Below the pieces are notes generated by a model. That model searched no databases, had not been told where the DNA came from, and worked only from the letters and a program-made list of their open reading frames with translations. The position numbers and the translations under genes are program-made. A DNA stretch of 64,000 nt from Synaphobranchus kaupii. Taxonomy: Eukaryota; Chordata; Actinopteri; Anguilliformes; Synaphobranchidae. Shown here one piece after another: positions 39,436 through 49,609 of this stretch (the first letter of the stretch is position 1; each line of letters starts with the position of its first letter). Location of the stretch: positions 27,298,607 through 27,362,606 of the forward strand of contig CM056376.1 in NCBI GenBank assembly GCA_029718625.1. Direction: 5' to 3'.

Positions 39436-40299
39436 TATTTTAAAAAGTGGATTTTGTTCCTCGAAGGCCATCGGTATAAGGCGGGATTTACCTCACAGTT
39501 GCTGCGTTACGATTTTTGTTCTTGTTTGTTGTGTTGGTCGTAACGTTGACCGAATAAAGGGGGGAGTGTGTGGGACTGCTACGGTAGTAGACTATCTTTG
39601 CTGGTTTACGTGGGAACAGAAAATATAAAACCAAGATTTAGGCTAGTTTTCATTACTCATTATCCTTTCGGTTCCACAACATTGAGATATTAGTCTCCGC
39701 ATTAGAATTTATTTATAAAATCGAGTTTGGCGGTTTTTGTAGCCTATACAAGTGGCTACCTAAAGTAGGGGGAAACACCTGATATTGTCAATAGTTTCTT
39801 GCTTGCAGCTAACTAGTCAACTAAATATAAGATGTGACTTGCTAAATTAAACCAAACATCGGAAAAGAACGAAGAAAGGAACTAATTTCCTAAACGCGAG
39901 GAATATCCATTGGCATTTAATCCTGTTGCTTTCATGAAGCATTCTAAATTTTCATGTAAGCAGTATTTAAAAAAAATATTTTTCGGGGGAAATACCTGGA
40001 GCATCTTTTGATGTGTTGCTAAAAAAATCTACTAAGGCTAGTATTTATATAAAATAGATAAACAGTTCGGCTACGGGGTTCCTATCTGTGTGTGATTGTT
40101 CAAGTGGCTAGCTGTAGCTAGCGCCCGAGCATCTCAATCCAGTTTAACCCTATCGGATTACACTGTTTCGCTTTGTAGCAGAGACGCTACATGTTTTAAG
40201 TCACGAAACGTTAATTCATATTTATTATTTTGAAGACCATCTATTCGCTTCAAAGAAACCCATCATTCTGCTGGTGAATGTAGAGGGCAAGGGAACCAT

Positions 40300-40378
40300 C
40301 TGGTGATTCCATTCAAGTTTCCACACTGCTCCCTACACACGCATGCTGTGTTTAACTCCACCTGAAGGGGGAAGAAAG
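40300..40378 (+). other. Candidate 5' exon of divergent plus-strand gene
   Basis: The donor GAAGAAAG|GTAAGG at 40378/40379 is close to consensus. The exon start is unknown; the start coordinate given is nominal. By human synteny (ARVCF and TANGO2 are divergent neighbours at 22q11.2) this could be the 5' untranslated part of arvcf, but no sequence similarity supports that. Confidence 0.35.
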
Positions 40379-40548
40379 GTAAGGATTAAATATAGGCTAT
40401 ATTTGATGATTTACACTGTGCAGTTTGTACATTATATGTCAATGATGTGACAAACATCGAACGCATACGCGTACACGAACGCCCTGCCACACTTGCATCC
40501 GAAAATACGCTGCTGTTTTGTGCATTTATTTATTTATTTTATTTGCAG

Positions 40549-40683
40549 CAAGCTAGCTAGCTAGGTGGCTACATAGGCTCGAGACCTGCTTTGTGCGGAT
40601 GCTTTGCGATCGTCATGGAGATGGGAGATTTCGGTGTGCCAGTGAGATACGCTGGGCTATTGCGGATTTGCAGTGCATTGAAT
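40549..40683 (+). other. Candidate second exon of plus-strand gene
   Basis: Acceptor TTTATTTGCAG|C after a T-rich tract, donor AAT|GTGAGT; 135 bp. An ATG at 40615 (GTCATGG) opens a 23-codon frame, MEMGDFGVPV... ending ...ALN, that runs exactly to the donor in phase 0. It could be coding or a leader exon. I do not recognise the peptide. If this is arvcf, the usual first coding exon lies outside the window. Confidence 0.35.
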
Positions 40684-40999
40684 GTGAGTTTGGTCGTAAA
40701 CTGCGTTTTACATGGGCTGTCTGTTTAATTTTCACTGTGGCAATCCGTGTGCGTGTTAAATATAAAATGTAATTAATTCCCGACTGCCGTTAAAGTTGTA
40801 TCTTGGTGCTTAAACAACAATTAGTCAGTCTGCGAGTCAGTTAAATTGCAGTCAGGAGAACGGTGTAGCCTCGCAGGAATTCTGCTTGATGTTCTTCAGT
40901 TTTCGAGCTTGCCAAGTGGATTTGGCTAACATTGCACTTTGTTCCTGCTGCAGTGTGGCTAATACTAGTCGAGTCTTGTTTTAAGGTAAAACACAGTGC

Positions 41000-42420
41000 A
41001 TTGGGGCCATGTTCGGATAACTGGCTGGAAAGATACTCTTCCCTGTCTTTGGCAACGCGCAAACGCGTTTGGAATAAAGTGTCACTGGGGAAATGCAGCC
41101 AGTCAGTCAACTTTCAGTTAAATTTTTTTCTTTAAGCCAGCACCAGTTGTATTGATGTAAGTAAAATATTTATGTTCTTTATTATTGCAAACAGAGGGTA
41201 GCCATAAAGCATCTAGACTGCTGGGAAAGGAAAATATAGTTTTTTTAAATATTTTTTTTTTAATGGCGATGGATTGTTTCTGTGATTATTATTACATGTT
41301 ATTACTGTGGGCTTTGCATAATGTATCACAAGTACTGCAACTGCACACGCTGGTATAGTCACGGTGATGAAAAACTATCAACTTCTACACGTTAGGATTT
41401 CATGGAATACCAGTCATATACACTGTAGCCTATATGAGAGTCTGCATTACTCCTGTAAGACATGTACCTAAAAATACAAAAGGGGTATTACCCAGAGGGG
41501 TATACTGAAACACTATCCTACTATGTTTCTTTCTCCAAGGTAAAGCACTGATTGACTGAGCATACCTGACTATAATTTTGAATGCTTTTTGTCATGTAAA
41601 ATTACGTAGGATATCATCTTCTATCGCACCCAGTGTGTTTAGTTTAAATAGATAAATATGATAAATGTAGTTTCCACCCTGTCTAGAATGAGATTGCAAC
41701 TGACGTGGTTAGCATGCTTGATTACATACACGTTTATCTTTCACGTGTCATTGAACCTCAGAGACAATTTGAATTTAGTCGTAAAGTAAAAAAAATCTTC
41801 AGTGAGGTAATTTACAGGCTTATTACTTACACCGTGAAAGCATGACTGCCGCATGAAAAATAGGCACTCCAGAAGGTCGTTATAGATATGTATTTACAGT
41901 TGTGAATGAGTAAAAATAGCTGAAGTGAGTCACAAGGTCAAAATCTGGGTAGTGGTTGCTTTAGCAACTTCAGATGGATGGCAGTTCCCCGCAAATTAAT
42001 GCTGCTTCATTTGCCAGATGCGCTTGGAGAACCTTCTCAGCAGATTTGTAGCTACTGTGCAGCGAAATTAAAATTTCACGGGCAAATGCAAAGAAATTGG
42101 TTTTGTTTTCCGATTAAATGTGTGTGTGTGTGTGTGTGTTGTCTTGGTCATTTCATCCATATGGGGTAAAATAAGCAATGGTATGAGATACAGAAGGTAT
42201 TCCGGCCCATGCCCTTTTCCTTCAGGTTTAATACAGCAAAATTATCAACATTGGAATTCATTTCATGACTAACTTATGCTGATTTAGTTACAGCTTTATT
42301 TTTCTAAAAGCTATTTTAATTACATGTTTAAAAAAAAAAAAGATTATTTCCCCAATTTGCAATTCCCATTCACATTTGTAATCTCTGCCTTATCCTTGGT
42401 CAGTTTGGGAGGGAGGAGAC
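41000..42420. other. Probable intron of plus-strand gene, nothing recognised
   Basis: AT-rich unique sequence with a short (TG)n near 42119-42139. No supported exon. Confidence 0.4.
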
Positions 42421-42429
42421 CGACATCCT

Positions 42430-43155
42430 GGGCCCAGTTGTTCAAAAAGTTTAATCTGGATCAGAATGATCCGGATTTGGAAATCCCATGATTTGCTATC
42501 CAGGATCAGGTAATCCATTTTACTTTTGTGCCGCTTTTTCAAAGTAACATTGGATTGGATCACCCTGAACCAGATACAAACTTTTCAAGATTACCAAATC
42601 CGGATTACCAGTGCTCTAAATGGGACTACATATCACAATATAGGCTACTAGCTATGTAAAGAACAACAGGTATAATAGCCAGCGTTGGGTCACTTTCAGT
42701 GTTTTTATTTGAAGAGAGAAAACAGCACAATAAAACAATACAAACATCCCCTTCCATTTTCAGTTTCTTTTAAACAGTCAGACCCCTCATCTGACCCACA
42801 ACAAATAAATAAAAACAAACAAATATACATTATTAACAAATACATTGTGGATGTTTTGAACACGTGTTTTAAATCATAAAAAGGCTAAATGTCCAATAGT
42901 TAACTACTACATGATACAAAATGTTGTATTATTTGACCAATTTTAAATTTTATTAAATTTTGTTCCTGAAATCCACCCTGAATCCACCCTTCTGCTGGGA
43001 TCAGGATAATCCTGATTTTTTGGATCAAAGGTATCTCAATCCTACTAAAAAGTTTTGAACAACACATACTGAAGGTTTGATCCAGATCAAAACCAAGACT
43101 GGATTATGTGATCTAATCCAATTTCAGAATCTTTTTATACTTTTGAACAGTGGCG
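42430..43155. mobile_element. Decayed DNA-transposon-like element
   Basis: The left edge GGGCCCAGTTGTTCAAAAAG and right edge CTTTTTATACTTTTGAACAG are imperfectly inverted. Several GGATCA/TGATCC-type motifs are arranged inversely inside (GGATCAGAATGATCCGGATT near 42460; GATCAGGATAATCCTGAT near 43000). No coding capacity. Family and exact ends not determined. Confidence 0.5.
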
Positions 43156-43373
43156 TACCGTGGGAGTAGAACTAGGCCTTCTGTAAACTTACCTTTAACG
43201 GATGATCACTCTCAATCTGTTTCCGTTTACTTTTCCTGATTGTCAATCAAATAATTGATTCACTCAATAACCAAGAACAAGAAGTAAATTATTAGGCTAC
43301 CAAGTTATTTTGAGATAGCATTATTGTTCTGTGCAACATAAACTTGTGTTGCATTTTTGTATATCGACATTTA

Positions 43374-44343
43374 CAGTGCATCCGGAAAGTATTCACAGTG
43401 CTTCACTTTTTCCACATTTTGTTCTGTTACAGCCTTATTCCAAAATTGATTAAATTCATGTTTTCCCTCTAAATTCTACACACAACACCCCATAATGACA
43501 ATGTGAAAAAAGTTTTTTTGAGATTTTTGCAAATTTATTAAAAATAAAAAAATTAAATTTCTCATTTACATAAGTATTCATACCCTTTGCTTTAACGTAT
43601 TTTTAAAGTATCATACGTTAAAGCAACGTATGCTTTAACGTATTTTTAAAGTGTTGTGTGTATCAAACGAGCCCAAAACCATCACTCTGTTGCCAGATAT
43701 GGAGTAGATGTGGATGGATCACTGCAAGGGTTATTTCTCCGGACTCATTTTCCTATAGAACTCCATGGGGAAAAAAGTCAGGAGAAACAACTCTTAAAGT
43801 GATCCATCCACATCTACTCCATATCTGGCAACAGAGTGATGGTTTGGGGCTCGTTTGATAGCTCAGACCCTTGATAACTTACAGCCATTTAGCCAGCCAT
43901 GTGTTCCATACTGTACCAGTGTAATTTACAGCTGAATCTAGTCTCACCCCCCAATTTCCATAGAGATCCATTCAAATGCAGAGAGGTTATAGTATCGCTT
44001 GTAACAGTACCTGAAAATAAGATATCGACAGTTTTTTGATGTTGATGGTCACAGACTTCAGGAAGTAACAGCATGTAAAGGATATGCGACCAAATATGAA
44101 ATATGATACTTTAAAAATACGTTAAAGCAAAGGGTATGAATACTTATGTAAATGAGAAATTTTAGTTTTTTATTTTTAATAAATTTGCAAATATCTCAAA
44201 AAAACTTTTTTCACATTGTCATTATGGGGTGTTGTGTGTAGAATTTTGAGGGAAAAAATGAATTTAATCAATTTTGGAATAAGGCTGTAACAGAACAAAA
44301 TGTGGAAAAAGTGAAGCGCTGTGAATACTTTCCGGATGCACTG
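43374..44343. mobile_element. Non-autonomous Tc1-type element E
   Basis: The ends CAGTGCATCCGGAAAGTATT and inverse are flanked by TA. This is a widespread fish Tc1 terminus, different from those of A/B, D and the full Tc1. Inner repeats (CATAAGTATTCATACC near 43570 and its mirror near 44140) give an IR/DR layout. The core lies between them: a short left half from about 43657 and a fuller right half to about 44095, meeting near 43760. A 21-bp block (CTTTAACGTATTTTTAAAGT) is duplicated at the left junction. No transposase. Confidence 0.92.
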
Positions 44344-44349
44344 TATGAT

Positions 44350-45740
44350 GTTGTGTTATCATGCGAAGATTCTGACTTTTAAATGCTCCATGTTTAAATG
44401 TTCAACGTAGATTTTCGTAAATGAGTATTTCTAGCCTGTATTATGCGCTGCTCTCAACGATTCGAGACACTTAAGAGGCTGTCCTCTTTAAATTTATGTT
44501 TTCTAATGTTTAAATCGCTTTGACTAATTTTAGTGTCGTCTTAAAATTAATTACATTCTTTAACGCATTCAGATTATTGCCTGATCTTTGTTAAACAATC
44601 TTAAGTTGTCTCTTTGTCGTTATCATTTCTAAATCATTATAGGCTACAAATTGGTCTTGATTATTCAGAGAATGAATGGATTGATTGTTAGGCTACTGAA
44701 TCTAAATAAACGGAAACAAGTAATCCCCACTTTTTCCAACGCGCAGGCCGTCGCTACATATATTTAAGTGCTACCCATTTTATGACGCACAGAAAAACTT
44801 GATATATTCATTGATGTTTGTTATTCAGTTATTGAATTGCTTGATTGATAATTAAGAACTATAAGTAGAAACAGGTTGAGAGTAATATCCGCATAAGCAC
44901 TTGGCATGAAAGACTTTCTAAAAACATTTTTTGGTAACCCTTGGCACCCTAAAGCGCCTTCCAAAGGTGAACAGAGGGTGAGATTCATCATGGTGCTGTA
45001 TATCATAATTAAGTTAATACTTAGCACTCTTGTCAAGTTTTTTTTTTAAATTAAAAAAAAGATACCCGTTTAGTTCAGGTATATATTGTGCTTGCATCAA
45101 GGTCTAAAGAGAGACCAGCATTTTTGAGTGTCATATCAAACTCACTGCTCTTTAAATCATGATGCGGATATGGAGATGTGGGAATTTTCTGGTGGGCCCC
45201 AGCTCAGTTAAGCGCTCTTCATGTAAGATTTAGGTAAACAATGAGACTGGTTGAAAAGCAATATGAATAGTTAACAAACTGACCAATCATAGGCTTTCTT
45301 CAATGTCGGAAATGTAGCGCATATCCCAAGTTTTCTAGCAGTGAACAAGTTTACCTGGTGCTTCTCTTGCCATGATGAATACTGTTGTAGTGTTTGAAGT
45401 TAGCCATGTCAAGATTCAGTTTTGTTGCGTAGAAATCTAGCAGTACGATACTGGTATGCTAAGTTGATATAAAGTATTGTATCTTCAAACCTTTTAATGA
45501 GAATAAAATAGATAATATAAAATGTAAATGCGTGATGCTGTTATGTCAGAAATATAACTTGGCCTAATTGTTAACATGGGCATTGATATAATCAATAAAT
45601 GTTGAGAAGTTATGATATGTCCTTAAATTTGAGTTTCAAATTTTGCATAATCTGTCTTGTTGCCACCCTGCACACAAGTGCATTACTTGAATAAATATAT
45701 AGTTAACTGCCTTTTATTTTACTTGTCAGTTTGTTGATTT
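44350..45740. other. No gene recognised
   Basis: AT-rich sequence; no motif-bearing open frame and no convincing exon. Confidence 0.4.
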
Positions 45741-45744
45741 CACA

Positions 45745-45849
45745 TCTCAAAAGTAACAAAACCATTGGCTAAATCAATTTCTCAAAAGGAGCATTCCCAT
45801 TGGCTAAATCAATTTCTCAAAAGAAGCATTCCCATTGGCTAAATCAAGC
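45745..45849. repeat. 35-bp tandem repeat, three copies
   Basis: Unit ATTGGCTAAATCAATTTCTC followed by AAAAGGAGCATTCCC, carrying an inverted CCAAT in each copy. Confidence 0.9.
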
Positions 45850-46335
45850 TGGCAGAATAGTATTAATTTTGGGTACATGGGAAAGTAGCCTACGTCAGAC
45901 AGCTGAGTGATGAAGCTATATATATATAGACACTGCATTCCCATAAAAAAATCAAGGTTCTCACCTGCCTCCGGCCTACTGTTGTAAACAAATTGATTGA
46001 TTTCATTTCCTTTATTAATAACACACTGTATTGAAGTAAAGCTTTATTGGCTCAGGTTGGTGAGGACTCTGATGTGTCTTCAGCGATACAGTGTGTCTTT
46101 ATTTTATTGAGCTTCATCGCTTAACATTACTGTTGGTATTTAATCCAATGTCAGCACTGCAGATAGAATGATAGAACTCAGATGATGTGTCAGCTTTGAT
46201 ATGAATACAGTCTGTCACGGGCCGTATATTAACCTATTTAATTAGACTGTACCTAGATTGATTTTTGCATGGCTGCAGTATTCCTTTATTAATTTTAGGT
46301 GATGGTTTCTGCAGATGAAATTGAGCTGACACTGT

Positions 46336-46815
46336 GCAGGAAAAAGCTGCAGGAAAGAGCTACAGGAAAGGGCTTGCAGGAAAGAGCTGCAGGTAACGGC
46401 TTGCAGGAAAGAGCTACAGGAAAGGGCTTGCAGGAAAGAGCTACAGGAAAGGGCTTGCAGGAAAGAGCTGCAGGAAAGGGCTTGCAGGAAAGAGCTGCAG
46501 GAAAGGGCTGCAGGAAAGGGCTGCAGGAAAGGGCTGCAGGAAAGAGCTACAGGAAAGGGCTTGCAGGAAAGAGCTAGCTACAGGAAAGAGCTGCAGGAAA
46601 GAGCTGCAGGAAAGAGCTACAGGAAAGAGCTGCAGGAAAGAGCTGCAGGAAAGAGCTGCAGGAAAGGGCTGCAGGAAAGAGCTGCAGGAAAGAGTTGCAG
46701 GAAAGGGCTGCAGGAAAGGGCTGCAGGAAAGAGCTACAGGAAAGAGCTACAGGAAAGAGCTGTAGGAAAGAGCTGCAGGAAAGAGCTAAGGAAAGAGCTA
46801 CAGGAAAGAGCTGCA
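46336..46815. repeat. 13-bp minisatellite, about 36 copies
   Basis: Unit GGAAAGAGCTGCA, with variants GGAAAGGGCTTGCA and GGAAAGAGCTACA. It makes Gln-Glu-Arg-Ala-type open frames that shift with each unit; not coding. Confidence 0.96.
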
Positions 46816-47621
46816 GTTGGCGCGACGGGGGCCAAGAACAGAAAGTGTGTAACTGGAACAACTAGCAGGCAGGTGTGAGTTGAGTTTGGGCAAACTCCTT
46901 GGGGCTTGGGAAAACAGGGCCAGAAATCAGGTACGCTGTAACAGCATCTTAATTTAATGATGTTCATGTGCAGTGAGGCGCAGTCAGTTTATTCACGTTT
47001 TTGTCTAGAAGTGCATTAGTGAAGTAAACGGCCAACAGGAAAAGATCTGGGGGGGAAACGATAATCTTTTTCAAAATGACGCTGATCAGGCTCGTTATGC
47101 ACAAACCTAAGCGCTGAATGTAGCCTTTGGCTTAAATTCCAGAAGGGAACCTCATAAGCTTTTCTGAATTTGAGAAATTAAGTGAGCTAAGAAGCATTAC
47201 AGGGTTAAATACCTCTTCTAGAATGACAAGTGGGTTCCGTGTGCGGAGTCTTGACGGCCTGGGAATTCCGTGGTATTGTTTGTTCCGGAATAGAAATATG
47301 AGCATTGCTTCTGTGGGACACATTAATCATTACAACCTCCAACAATACAACTGAAATGGGTGGTTCGATCAATATACATTTTAAAAATGGCTTATGATAA
47401 TATATTGTGTCTGTTGTATGATAATATATTGTGTCTGTTTCAAGAGAGTTTGCGTGGAAGGAAAAAGCATTCCTAGTACCTGAATATGTTGCATTTTAAT
47501 TTCAGCATTAGTTATATAGGAAGTATTAGTTATATAGGAATATGACTGTGAGTGCTGTTTCTGTGCCAGACTGTTGTGAGAGGTGGCTTTTGTGAACCAC
47601 GTGGTGTTGTAGGAATACATA

Positions 47622-48484
47622 CAGTCAAGCCGGAAAGTCTGCACACTCCTTTCACCTTCTCCACGTTCTATTACGTTACAGACATATTCTACAATAGATT
47701 GAGTTCATTTTTTGTCTCAAAATTCTACGCAAAATTGCCCATAATGACAAAGTGAAAACAGGTTTTTAGACATTTGTGCTAATTTATTAAAAATCAAAAT
47801 GTAAAATATCATATGTACACCCAAAAGTGAGCTGAGGTGCATTTTGTTTCCACTGATACTGCTTGAGATGTTTCTACAACTTAATTGGAGTCCACCTGTG
47901 ATAAATTCAATTGATTGGACATGATTCTGGATTGCCAACACCTGCCTATATAAGGCCCCACAGATGACAGTGCATGTCAGAGCAAACTCCAAGCCATGGG
48001 GTCAAAGGAATTATCTGCAGACCTCAGAAACAGGATTGTGTCAAGGCATAGATCTGGAGAAGGGTACGGAAAGCTGCAGCTTTACAGGTCCCAAAGAGCA
48101 CAGTGGCCACCATCATTCGTAAATGGAAGAAGTTTGGAACCACCAAGAATCTTCCTAGACCTGGCCGCCCGGCCAAACTGAGCAATCGGGGAAGACGGGC
48201 CTTGGCCAGGGAGGTGAGCAGGAACCCGAGGGTCACTCTGACAGAGCTCCAGCGTATCCTTGTGGAGATGGGAGAACCTTTCAGAAGATCAACCATGCAG
48301 GCAGCACTCCACCAATCAGGCCTTTATGGTAGAGTGGCCAGACGGAAGCCCCTCCTTAGTAAAAGGCACATCACAGCCCGCTTGGAGTTTGCCAAAAAGG
48401 CACCTAGAGGACTCTCAAACCATGAGAATCAAGATTCTCTGGTCTGATGAAACCAAAATTGAACTTTTTGGCCTGAATACCAAG
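47622..48484 (+). mobile_element. Truncated Tc1 element, left half only
   Basis: Left end CAGTCAAGCCGGAAAGTC after TA, as in the element at 917. It is colinear to about position 1810 of that copy, then joins unrelated sequence after GGCCTGAATACCAAG. It lacks 27 bp in the leader (between two ACAC words) and the whole right half, including the right inverted repeat. Confidence 0.92.
47996..48484 (+). pseudogene. Broken Tc1 transposase gene
   Basis: Begins with the same ATG and first residues as the intact copy at 1317. A 4-bp loss at about 48073 (GGAAAGCTGCAG against GGAAAAATCTCTGCAG) and a 1-bp gain in an A run at about 48396 shift the frame, and the copy stops at the equivalent of residue 164. 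The first catalytic Asp region (SDETK) is still visible; the second Asp and the Glu are gone. It keeps GRPAKLS, the usual linker. Confidence 0.93.
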
Positions 48485-48489
48485 TATTG

Positions 48490-48940
48490 CTATCAAAATG
48501 TGGCCAAGTTACAACTAACAGTATTGCCTATCGTAGCTCACACTAATTAAACTCTATTCCAAAGCAATGCTATCCAAACTTTCCTAAATTATTTAATGCA
48601 ACTTGGCCCTGTGTTTTTTCATCTTAGCATGTGAAGAGAATTGTGGTCATTCAAACTTTAAATGTGAAATAACTAAAATGGCCTCATGGAACAACATATC
48701 ATTTCAATTAATGTTTTAAACAGTTGACAAATAATTACACTCCAGAAAGGATATGTTTATACTTTGTTGTAAAGTTTACTTTAGAAAATGTACAGGTTTT
48801 AAAATGTTCGCTGCTGCTACAGATTTCTCTAAAATTCACAAACAGACATTTACACCAAGAACGATAATTTACAATAGAGAAAGGGGGGATGAATAAATAA
48901 ATGCAGATAAAAAATAGAAATATGTTGACGTTGAAATATG
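48490..48940. other. Nothing recognised
   Basis: AT-rich sequence downstream of the Tc1 break. Confidence 0.4.
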
Positions 48941-48949
48941 GTATACATT

Positions 48950-49190
48950 GTCACATTCTGTGAAACTGACACCACAATGCAGTGAATAAATACATAATTC
49001 CTGCTTTTTGCCTTTTTAGTGGTATTTTTTCTTCTTCAGTTACACAGGTATCATGATGTATCGTAGATGAATAGTCTTGCAATGTATCGAGTATCGCAGA
49101 ATCTCTGTATCGTGATATATCATCGTTATCGTGGGCAATGTATCGTGATAGTATCGTATCGTGAGTTACTCTGTGATTCCCACCCCTACT
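48950..49190. repeat. Dispersed teleost repeat with TATCGTG motifs
   Basis: Contains GCTTTTTGCCTTTTTAGTGG, repeated TATCGTGATA/ATGTATCG and the ending GTGATTCCCACCCCTA, a phrase common in fish intergenic DNA. Family not determined. Confidence 0.55.
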
Positions 49191-49259
49191 AATCCACTTC
49201 TTCTTTGAATGTGTGAGCTTTGTGGCAGATTGCATTTGTGCTGTAATGTAGAACAGGGA

Positions 49260-49600
49260 GGTAACAGCATTGGCCAATATGGCCAATTAAGTTGATATCG
49301 CGATTGATATCAGCCTCAGATATCCAGTTAAATATGACTTATTGATATCAGCCTCAGATATCCAGCATCCCTAAAATGTAATGAGTCTTTGAAGCCTCTG
49401 GTGTGAGATTTACAGGTGAAAACCAACATGCGGTAAGTGCCACACGCTACGCATTTAATAGCCTAGCAATCGGACATCAGCAACTTTTGTGTTTTGCTGT
49501 AAACCATACATTCTGGCCGCGTGTGTGACAGATTGACAGGTGAAAACCAACATGCGGTTAGTGCAATACACCACATAATAGAGAGCCTAGCTTTCAGGCG
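49260..49600. repeat. Two short local duplications
   Basis: TTGATATCAGCCTCAGATAT occurs near 49301 and 49343. GACAGGTGAAAACCAACATG (or TACAGG in the first) occurs near 49410 and 49533, each followed by CGGTAAGTGC or CGGTTAGTGC and a diverged tail. Confidence 0.8.
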
Positions 49601-49609
49601 TAAGTAACT

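Noticed and set aside
46299..46878. Gln/Glu/Arg/Ala repeat proteins in overlapping frames
   Set aside because: Made by the 13-bp array; different frames carry the same peptide.
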